Shown: piece after piece, positions 55,346-64,000 of the stretch
Layout: every line of letters starts with the position of its first letter
Numbering within the stretch: position 1 is the first letter of the stretch
DNA from: Pteria penguin
Lineage: Eukaryota > Mollusca > Bivalvia > Pterioida > Pteriidae
DNA length: 64,000 nucleotides
Direction of reading: 5' to 3'
Assembly (NCBI GenBank): GCA_035048485.1
Contig: CM068583.1
Location: 28,765,841 to 28,829,840 of the forward strand
The notes under the pieces: generated by a model
What the model saw: only the letters and a program-made list of their open reading frames with translations
Told to the model about the DNA's origin: nothing
The model's database searches: none
Translations under genes and position numbers: made by a program

Positions 55346-55590
55346 TAACATGCACGCACGAGTTACACAACTTATGCCCACAAGTTATACAACTTACGCG
55401 CACGAGTTACACAACTTGTGCCCACAAGTTACACAACTTGAGCGCACGAGTTACACAACTTATACCCACAAGTTACACAACCTATGCGCACGAGTTACAC
55501 AACTTGTGCCTACAAGTTACACAACTTGTGCCCACAGGCTACACAACTTGCGTGCACAAGTTACACAACTTATGCCAAATGTATCAAACT
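55346..55590. repeat. 18-bp tandem repeat (GCACGAGTTACACAACTT)
   Basis: About thirteen copies of CRCAAGTTACACAACTT/GCACGAGTTACACAACTT. Related sequence (GTAACTCGTGCGTGCAAG) reappears at about 59710-59890. Confidence 0.92.
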
Positions 55591-56970
55591 TGCGTTTGAG
55601 TTTGTAATTTGCTCCCATGAGTTCCTAACTTGCACGCATGATTTATACCTTCATATCATGATTTTCCATAGCTGAGATTTTAAAACATTTAAACACTAAG
55701 TACTAAATTGCGAAAACCACAACACCAAAAATGCACTGGAGTTGCTTTGCAATGGGGCCAAAAAGAATTCCGAAAGTCTTGTAGATGCATGTTCAAAAAC
55801 TTATCATAATTAATATGAAATTTTTATGTATCCGGATTCAAAGAGAGGGGAGAATTTGTTTAATGCCTCGAAATCGAAAATATGGGTCATACAGATTGTG
55901 TAATGTCGGCCCGCCCCAAAGTGTTTTCTGTGGCCAAAACACTTTAACCGTGACTATAATTTTTGAATCATCTTCAAAGTTGATGTCTTTATATTCAAAG
56001 AAAGACCTTTAGGAATTTGTTGCCGCCAGGGACATCAGTGTTTCCCAACCACATCTTGTTATGCTTTTGTCTTTGACGGGCCGAGTTATGTGAATGCTTC
56101 GTCCATCTTTTCGTCAGGCTTTCCATCATTAACACTTTACGATCTGTAATTTTTACATTAATGGCCCTTTAAACTGTACACGTGATAGAGATGTTCATTG
56201 ATAGTAAATAATATGTGTCACGATTTCGATTTAAGGCAATACCTCAAAGGTCAAGGTCACTGTGAACTTCGATGGTTTTTTCCAACCTGTACTTATTCAT
56301 ACTTGGTAGAAGTATCCCATATGAAAAGACAATACGTCATGATTTCGACTTCAAGGTTATGAACATTTATGAATGGGGATTTCTAGCTCGATAACTCGGA
56401 TCTGAATTAGTTCATGCTTGTTTGAAATATTCCCTGTGAAATCATATTGTCTGGCCTTGGATCAATGTCACACCTAAAAGGTCATTGTCAGTGTGAATTT
56501 TCGGATTTGTTCTATGATTTATGTATGTGCGTTCTTAGTTAATTCATCTTGAGCAGAATTGTTCCTTATGTCATACGTTATGGCAAGACGATATGTCATG
56601 ACTTTGACTCATTGTCATAGAACTACAGCCCAGGTTAAATACATTGTAGTCGACATTAGGGTTTTTGTACACCTGATCTGAATTAATTCATACCTGGTTG
56701 GCATGTTCTCTATACAGGTACACGGGATTTGAGAACGTTAATAATAGGGACATGCATATTCTTTGTGATAAGACATTCTGTGAGTACAAAAATCTAGAAA
56801 TGGTGACCTTTGACCTCCTTTCCGATTAGATAAGCTCTTGAAAACACATCTAGCTTTTGCACTACTGTAATTACAATTCAAACGCATTTTTATAATTGAA
56901 AATGTGAATATATAAGGAGGTCTAATCAATTATCCAATCTCAGTTGTTCATGTGCAATCTAAGATAAACT
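55591..56970. other. Presumed gene D intron 1 or upstream DNA, no gene
   Basis: No signal-peptide exon found on the minus strand. Several ATGTCATGA/AAGGTCA-type pieces suggest degenerate repeat-cored element remnants between 56200 and 56720. Confidence 0.4.
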
Positions 56971-58336
56971 AGAGCTGTCCTAACGGGACAAATACCCTCA
57001 CCCCCTTGCGGTAACAAAGTTGAAACATGCAATAATTCATCCCAAGATACATCACTGGTATAAGAGTAATGGATGTCCTACTTGTTGAGGTATAATCAAT
57101 GAAAACAACTTGGCTATGTGTGCACTCTGATCTTGACCTTGTAGATATTACCTTGGTTCAATGTCATTACACATCCTTGGATCATGGACAACAAATGTGT
57201 AAAATATTATCTCCTTCCAAATTAAAAGGAAATTGAAAGGAAAAAGTTACGACTCGGACATAAATTCTGACTATAAATGCACTGTGACTTTGATCTTGTA
57301 GATATGATCTTGGTTCAAGGTCATGACACATCCTTGGATCATGAACAGCAATTGTGTAAAATAGCGTCTCCCTCCAAAATAAAAGGAAGAAGTAATGGCC
57401 CGGACAGTTTTCATGGACAGACAGTCGGACAGACACACAGACGAACAACATGTTCCGTGCAGTGTGATACACGCCTTTGGATCATGGAAAACAATGGTGT
57501 GAAATATTATCTAGATCCTACATAGCAAGAAGGAGCTTTGACCCGTACAAGAAATTTGACAATGCGTTTACTGTGACCTTGACTTTTGATATACAATGTA
57601 TGACCTTGAATGACCTTGAGTCTAGGTTATGACACACCCTTGGGTCATGAACAAAAATTGTGTGAAATATTATCGGGATCCAATATAGCAGTAAGGAGTT
57701 ATGATTCGGAAAAGGATTTTAACCATGCATGCACTTTGACCTTGACCTTGGAGATACGATCTTCAGTCAAAGTCACGACTGTGTGATATATTATGCAAAT
57801 CCATCTTGGCAGTAAGAAGTTATGGTCCGGACAAATATTTTAGCTATGTGTGCACTGTGACCTTGACCTTGAAGATATGACCTTGGGTCAGGTCATGACA
57901 CACTCTTGAGTCATGTACAACATTGCGTGAAATTTTATACAGATCAAACATAGCAGTAAGGAGTTATGGCCCAGACAAAGACAAGATATGATCTTGAGTC
58001 AAGGTCATGACACACCCTGGATCATGGACAACAATTGTGTGAAATATTATCTTGAATAATAATCCAACTTGGCAGTAAGATTTTTTGGCCCGGACAAGGA
58101 TTTTGGCTATGTATGCACTGTGAACTTGACCCTGAAGATATGGCCTTGAGTTAAGATCATGGCATACCCTTGGGTCATGTACAACAATTGTGTGAAATAT
58201 TATCCAGATCCGACAAGGGGGTAATAAGTTATGGCACGGACAATGTGAACAGACGGACAGACTGACAGAGAGGATGATTCCTATATCCCCCATTTGAAAC
58301 ATATATATGTATTCAAAGTTTGTTTTGTGGGTGTTT
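56971..58336. mobile_element. Pearl/Helitron-like element with ~140-bp tandem core, copy 2
   Basis: The same start (GCTGTCCTAACGGGACAAAT), same core unit (TGTGCACTGTGACCTTGACC, then GTCATGGACAACAATTGTGT) and same GAACAGACGGACAGAC..CCCCC end as 32428-33772. About seven to eight diverged units. Minus-strand frames here are repeat products. Confidence 0.7.
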
Positions 58337-60119
58337 GAAGGGCGTATTCAGCAATTTTGAAGAAAGGGGGTTCCGAACTTGTATAATCGCATTGTTCTTT
58401 ATTTTTCGATGTTTCATCTGTGCTTTTTCATCCGTATCTAATACATATTCAAAATGAAAATGTGTGTTTAGCTGTCCGCACGCGAAGGAAAAGCAAGTGG
58501 TGTCAAGGGTAATTATGGGTACCAAATCATTCCACACTCTGTTTCATGACAGATTTCAAAAGGCTCTCAAATAAGGTGTAAATAAACTTTACCCCAATGT
58601 TTGGAGCCAAAAGTTGTTCAAAAGAGGTAGTTTAAGGGATATCGATAGTAAGGCTGTCAACAAGATGCTAGTAGCTGCGAATTACCGTTAAAACTTTGTA
58701 TGATATAAGATTAAGCGTGACCAGGTGCAAGGGTGGAGTAAGCATCTTCTGTTTGGACGACAAAAACTGCCATCGTTGTTTGTTATACATGATATCCCCT
58801 GCATAACGTAAAACGTGTTTCCTTAAGTCGAAATTATTCTGTAGATAGTGAAATTATATGCTCTATGTGGTAATATCAAACCCACCCGAATTCCAATCTC
58901 ATATGGACTCTCTCTTAAAAATAAAGTAACTACACAAAAATGTCTTTTTAGAATATTGTATGAATTGCCCTTTGGTCTTTAGACGGTGTCATCCCTGTCA
59001 GACTGTTCAAAGGGATACTGTCTTATCGGTATCTACCCTCAAATTTACGCAGAGAACATGCTCCAAGTTTTGGCTATAAATGTCGGAATTCCGCCAGTTG
59101 TCGTATGCTCATTTCAATATTTCAGGAAATGGTCTAGCTCTACCAATCTTTTATTTAGTTGTGCAAGAATGTTTTGTTTGCAGGTTGGTGGGGTCGGAGC
59201 ACATTATTTATGCCTGGCAATGTGGTCTTGAAGCTTGATATTTTACATTTATAGATATGATGATTTATACACTAGAACTCAGTTGTATAACGAGCAACAA
59301 CTCTATGTTTTGTAATGATCAAACTACCAATATAAGCAGAATAGCCCGTTCTTCCTAGATCATCACTACTTTGGTTAATATCCGTACAAGTGTTCGTTTG
59401 TTGTCCAAATTAACATGAATATAGAACATGTGTTATTGAATTAAAATGGACAGTATTGTGTTATTAACATAAGTTATTGGTGGATTTATAGGGTTGGGGG
59501 TTTCAGGGGTTGCAATACCACCACCCCACCCACCCCCTTTTGGTCGGAAATTTTTACCAATTAAGGTCATTTTCGTCCATTTTTAGGGCTGCAATTGCAA
59601 CGCCTCCTTTCCAGACCGAAAGTCCAAAACATAAGTCATGGGAGACTGCAAACACCCCCTTCCCTTTTCAAAAATTTCTAGATCCGCAAGATCTATGTAA
59701 GTAATCACGTGTGTAACTCGTGCGTGCAAGTTGTGAAACTCCTGATCACAAGTTGACTCTTGTGCACACCTGTTGACAACTACTGCCCACAGGTTAATAA
59801 GTTTTACGCGCAAGTTGTTTGACTCATATCAAGAAGTTGATAACTAGTGCGCTGAAATTAATAAGTTGTACGCAGGAGTTACAAATCATAATGTGGCAAT
59901 CCAGGACTCTTTAGATACGTATTTAAATGATAAGATATTGTCGGTTTTGTTGTCTCTATAACTAATTATTGTATGATGACAATCGTGATCACACAGGTTA
60001 AAATCGTATGGGTATATTTCTAAATCTTATACATAAACCAATTGGAATTATCCCAACAATTAATTTGTCATAATTCGATCCGATCTATATCAGTGTTGTA
60101 CTGTTCGATCTGAAATTGT
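58337..60119. other. No supported gene
   Basis: Contains a possible hAT-MITE relic at about 59478-59693 (TTGGTGGATTTATAGGG and TTTCTAGATCCGC) and an ACTCGTGCGTGCAAGTTG repeat patch at 59707-59890. The open frames are short and unrecognised. Confidence 0.4.
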
Positions 60120-60390
60120 TTATACCTACTTACCTCCCTTCCACACTCCCTACCTACCTCCCTTCCTCCCTCCTTACTTTCCTCCCTTCCTCCCTCCATA
60201 ATTACCTCCCTTCCTCCCTCCATACTAACCTCCCTCCCTCCCTACCTACTTATCTCCCTCCCTTACTCCCTACCTACTTACCTTCCTCCCTACCTACTTA
60301 CCTCCTTCCTTTCCTCCCTACCTACTTACCTTCCTCCCTACCTACTTACCTTCCTCCCTACCTACTAACCTCCCTTTCTCCCTCCCTACC
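60120..60390. repeat. (CCTACCTACTTACCTTCCTC)n polypyrimidine microsatellite
   Basis: Strand-asymmetric C/T-rich tetranucleotide mixture about 270 bp long. The 144-codon open frame over it is low complexity (TYLPSSL) and not a gene. Confidence 0.95.
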
Positions 60391-60746
60391 GTGGTCATTT
60401 CAGAATCGGATTGGTTATACAAAACTCCAAATAAACCAGGCAGATGTTCCAATATTTCCAGAGATGAGTGCAAATATTATCTATGTGACTAAATCCCGTT
60501 ACATTTCTATTATATTTATTCTTCTTACTTTATATCAACAATTTATTTAAGTATTATTATTTATTCCGTCATCAATGAATAGAAAAATACTGGTAACGCG
60601 TTTCGGAATTATTTCTGAGAAGTTTACTTCTTCTGGAATTTACTTCTTGCCGTTCTGGGTATGTTTATAGCAAAAGAGATGAATAGTTAAATGCAAAACC
60701 TTTTTGATTTTAAAACAGGTTTGAGGTTTAGAACGCTCAATTACAG

Positions 60747-61798
60747 TGACAACAGTAACTCAATGGGCGTGGTGAGCCTGTTAACCGTAGACAACAGTAA
60801 CTCAGTAAGCGTGGTGAGTCTGTTAACTGTAGACAACAGTAACTCAATGGGCGTGGTGAGTCTGTTAACCGTTGACAATAGTAACCGTGTAAGCGTGGTG
60901 AGTCTGTTAACCGTGGACAACAGTAACTCAATGGGCGTGGTGAGTCTGTTAACCGTTGACAACAGAAACTCAGTAGGCGTGGTAAGTCTGCTAACCGTAG
61001 ACAACAGTAACTCTGTAGGCGTGGTAAGTCTGTTAACCGTAGACAACAGTAACTCAATGGGCGTGGTGAGCCTGTTAACCGTAGACAACAGTAACTCAGT
61101 AGGCGTGGTGAGCCTGTTAACCGTAGACAACAGTAACTCAGTAGGCGTGGTGAGTCTGCTAACCGTAGACAACAGTAACTCAGTAGGCGGGGTGAGTCTC
61201 TTAATCGTAGACAACAGTAACTCAATGGGCGTGGTGAGCATGTTAACCGTAGACAACAGTAACTCAATGGGCGTGGTGAGCCTGTTAACCGTAGACAACA
61301 GTAACTCAGTAGGCGTGGTGAGCCTGTTAACCGTAGACAACAGTAACTCAATGGGCGTGGTGAGCCTCTTAACCATGGACAACAGTAACTCAATAGGCGT
61401 GGTGAGTCTGCTAACCGTAGACAACAGTAACTCAGTAGGCGTGGTGAGTCTCTTAATCGTAGACAACAGTAACTCAATGGGCGTGGTGAGCCTGTTAACC
61501 GTAGACAACAGTAACTCAATAGGCGTGGTGAGCCTGTTAACCGTAGACAACAGTAACTCAATAGGCGTGGTGAGCCTGTTAACCGTAGACAACAGTAACT
61601 CAATAGGCGTGGTGAGCCTGTTAACCGTAGACAACAGTAACTCAGTAGGCGTGGTGAGTCTGCTAACCGTAGACAACAGTAACTTAGTAGGCGTGGTGAG
61701 TCTCTTAATCGTAGAGAACAGTAACTCAATAGGCGTGATGAGCCTGTTAACCGTAGACAACAGTAACTCAAAAGGCGTGGTGAGCCTGTTAACCGTAA
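60747..61798. repeat. 42-bp satellite, 25 copies, indel-free
   Basis: The unit is GACAACAGTAACTCAGTAGG + CGTGGTGAGTCTGTTAACCG + TA. 25 copies at exact 42-bp spacing. Because 42 is a multiple of three and the unit lacks stops in several frames, long frames arise on both strands (393 codons plus, 344 and 359 minus; plus-strand unit DNSNSVGVVSLLTV). I judge these non-coding but see the findings. Confidence 0.95.
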
Positions 61799-61807
61799 TA
61801 TTACTTA

Positions 61808-62113
61808 CTGTCCGCGCCACTCACTCCGAAAACTGGAAAATCTGGATTTTCAATTATTTATCTTCAGAATAATTTCAAAAAGGCAAAACCATTCGATAGA
61901 TCTTGTTTAGTCGTAACTTTTGGTGTATGCTATATGTTTGTAAAATGGATTTCCCTATAAAATACGAATGCTTCTTCTTAGAAACATATAACATACACCA
62001 AAAGTTACGACTAAACAAGATCTGTTGATTGGTATTAATTTTGTAAAATTATTTTAAAGATAAATAAGTGAAAATTCAGATTTTTCGGTTTACAAAGTGA
62101 GTGGCGCGGACAG
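61808..62113. mobile_element. Tc1/mariner-type MITE (306 bp, TA-flanked)
   Basis: Termini CTGTCCGCGCCACTCACT and AGTGAGTGGCGCGGACAG are exact inverted repeats flanked by TA on both sides (61806-61807, 62114-62115). Longer imperfect arms include AGATCTTGTTTAGTCGTAAC paired with GTTACGACTAAACAAGATCT. Confidence 0.9.
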
Positions 62114-62176
62114 TAGAACATTATCGGCTGTGCAGGGAAAGTAATGAGAGAAAGCAGATGTATTTTTCTATATATA

Positions 62177-63703
62177 CTGAAACGGAAAAAAAAACCGCAA
62201 CTTGGAAAATTGTTATTAATTTTGTATTAAATATACATAGCTGTATGAAAATCGCGGAAATAAAAGTGCACCCTGCCTATCACCCTATCCAATGTTCAAA
62301 ATCAACCAGGTGTGACGAGAAACCTATGCACATCCGGCGCGGTAAAAACATTAAAACCCGTGCCTGTACAAACACGTGCGTTCTTTTTCATTCAAACAAG
62401 TATCAATTTATCAATAACATCGGGACACATCATCGCCAATACTTTTGCAAAAAATAATTCCTTTTACAATTATGCCACGGTTATCACAGGTTGATAGAGG
62501 ACGTGCTATCGCGATGCTTATGGCAGGGAGCACGCAACTTCACGTCGCGCAACACTTTAGAGTTCACTAGTCGATTAGTTTCACGTCTTAACGCCACAGG
62601 AGGAGTCGATGACCGGCAGAGATCAGGACGTCCACGTGTAACGTCGCGACGTCAAGACCGGGTTGTTAGGCTGGCACACCTGCGTAACAGGGGGTTAACG
62701 GCTGCTGAAACGGCAAGGAATACGATTGGTAATCATAACCATCGGATTCATCCCCAAACAGTGATCAACAGACTGCGTGAGGCTAATTTGCGTGCAAGGC
62801 GACAGTACGTTGGTTTACCACTAACACTGCAACGTCGAGCACGTCGTATGCAATGGTTGATGGTTCATATGCCCAGACGTTTTCCTATGAGACGTTGGAG
62901 GTCCATGCTCTTCACCGATGAATCTCGATTCACGTTATTTCGATCAGATGACCGTCAACGTGTGTACCGGCGTCGAGGCGAACGTTTTGCTGACGCATGT
63001 GTTTTGGAGCATGACCGATTTGGGGGTGGGTCAGTTATGGTTTGGGCGGGAATCTCCCATGGTTTGAAGACACCTTTGGTGATAGTCAATGGGAATTTAA
63101 CGGCCGTACGCTATCGGGATGAGATCCTTAGACCCCATGTTGTGCCGTTTGTTAGACAGCATAATCTAACCTTGCAGCAAGATAACGCGAGACCACACGT
63201 TGCAAGAGTCTGTAAAGACTTTCTTGCGACACAGAACATCGTTCCTATAGATTGGCCTCCATACAGCCCCGATTTGTCCCCAATCGAGCATTTGTGGGAT
63301 GAACTAGACAGAAGAATTCGCAATCGCCGTTATCCCCCAAATACCCTCCCCCAGTTAGCAAATGCACTCGTCCAAGAATGGAATAACATTCCAATACGGA
63401 CAGTCAATGCCCTGATGAACTCGATGCAACGACGAATTAGAGATGCTATAGCTGTTTGAGGAGGACACACACGATATTAGGGCACGGTTTCAAAACTGCT
63501 GCCATTTCAACTTGGATACACGTAGGGTACTACCAATCATGACCTTCTAGCGAAGTGACCTATTCTGAAAAATCTCCAAACATTTACAAGGATGTTACAT
63601 CAATATTCAATATTAACTATTACATATTAAATTTAGACATTATGCTCGCAAGTAGTATTTTATAAAACCTACAATTTGAAGTTGCGTTTCTTATTCGTTT
63701 CAG
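62177..63703 (+). mobile_element. Tc1-like transposon, nearly complete (1.53 kb)
   Basis: The left end CTGAAACGGAAAAAAAAACC + GCAACTT is matched in reverse at the right end (AAGTTGCGTTTCTTATTCGT + TTCAG), with TA on both sides (62175-62176, 63704-63705). Encodes one transposase in forward orientation. The ends have diverged somewhat, so it is probably not recently mobile. Confidence 0.85.
62472..63459 (+). pseudogene. Tc1-like transposase with an N-terminal frameshift
   Basis: The start MPRLSQVDRGRAIAMLMAGS at 62472 is a typical Tc1 helix-turn-helix N-terminus. It reads to VAQHFRVH and hits TAG at 62568-62570. The remaining protein continues in another frame (SRLVSRLNATGGVDDRQRSG) to the stop after 63459. 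The DDE domain is intact: D in LFTDESRF, D in QQDNARPH, and E in PPYSPDLSPIEHLWDELDRR, with the spacing of the DD34E class; length about 329 residues, normal for the family. One indel near 62570 is therefore the only visible lesion; it could also be a sequencing error. Confidence 0.9.
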
Positions 63704-64000
63704 TATATTAGGTCTTCACTTTCGGATTTCATTGTTTTGATTATTATCCTCACAGTTTGGAGGGATCAATACAATGAATACTCCTCAACCCCACCCTCGT
63801 GCCAATGTCAAGAAAAGACTAGTAAACTTGTTACGACTGAGTGAAATTCAGTGATTCATATATCACACTAAATGAAGAAAGGTGGGGCCACACACTGCAA
63901 GTGCTGTCAGTCTTGCAGTCGTAACTATGTCAATCTCTAACGACGACATGTCACTCTCGACGTATCAAAATCTTTTTTTCCGAAGAGAGGGGACGAAATT
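63704..64000. other. Right edge, no feature seen
   Basis: No coding, repeat or RNA signal that I can support. Confidence 0.4.

Noticed and set aside
60116..60550. 144-codon TYLPSSL frame
   Set aside because: Translation of a C/T microsatellite.
55242..64000. Search for the gene D signal-peptide exon
   Set aside because: No minus-strand ATG followed by about 16-20 hydrophobic codons and a phase-1 donor could be found by eye; it may lie beyond the window.

Overview
The window looks like nuclear DNA of a bivalve mollusc. It is AT-rich and intron-rich, with no operons or bacterial signals. It is crowded with microsatellites, minisatellites, foldback elements, tRNA-derived SINEs, Tc1/mariner and hAT elements, and repeat-cored elements resembling the bivalve 'pearl'/Helitron-like group. 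The bivalve call is inferred from these repeat types and from the gene family; it was not tested by any search. The only convincing host genes are small membrane-protein genes on the minus strand. They fit the cysteine- and tyrosine-rich (CYYR1/Shisa-like, six-cysteine single-TM) family. Exons are identified by reading the minus strand, and all have matching splice phases (1, 2, 1). Most of the open reading frames elsewhere are products of repeats. 

Layout, low to high coordinate. Gene A: only its signal-peptide exon (972-1020) is inside; the rest lies off the left edge. Gene B: exon 1 14126-14183, exon 2 7562-7694, exon 3 6388-6532, a 111-residue protein that appears to end without the proline-rich tail. 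Gene C: exon 1 36387-36447, exon 2 31291-31396, exon 3 21620-21765, exon 4 20608-20807, a complete 170-residue reading frame. Gene D: exon 2 55136-55241, exon 3 54249-54397, exon 4 49098-49282; its signal-peptide exon was not found. All four run in the same direction, so this is a tandem paralog cluster. Each protein is predicted to have a signal peptide, a Tyr-rich ectodomain with six cysteines (ending CC-x7-CC), one transmembrane helix, and in C and D a Pro/Gln/Tyr-rich cytosolic tail. 

The main discovery is in the introns. Immediately downstream of gene C exon 2, the last ~40 bp of the exon, its 5' splice donor and ~20 bp of intron are tandemly repeated about 90 times (24.8-31.3 kb). A diverged 60-bp version with the donor still aligned occupies 23.55-24.37 kb. 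The same architecture occurs independently after gene D exon 2 (about 3.5 copies of ~52 bp) and after gene D exon 3 (4 copies of exactly 70 bp). So at three exon/intron junctions in two paralogs, the exon tail plus splice donor has become the unit of a satellite array. Copying past the first donor runs into an in-frame stop, so the extra donors are potential decoys rather than extra coding exons. 

Other notable content: an 821-bp foldback element inserted in the gene C array that carries a helicase/ATPase-like exon fragment with a Walker A motif; a near full-length Tc1-like element with a frameshifted transposase at the right end, next to a TA-flanked MITE; a decayed mariner copy; a hAT-type element with a related empty site 1.1 kb away; a reverse transcriptase relic with a stop codon in its YIDD box; three SINE copies; and several large minisatellites, including a 25-copy, 42-bp array with no indels.
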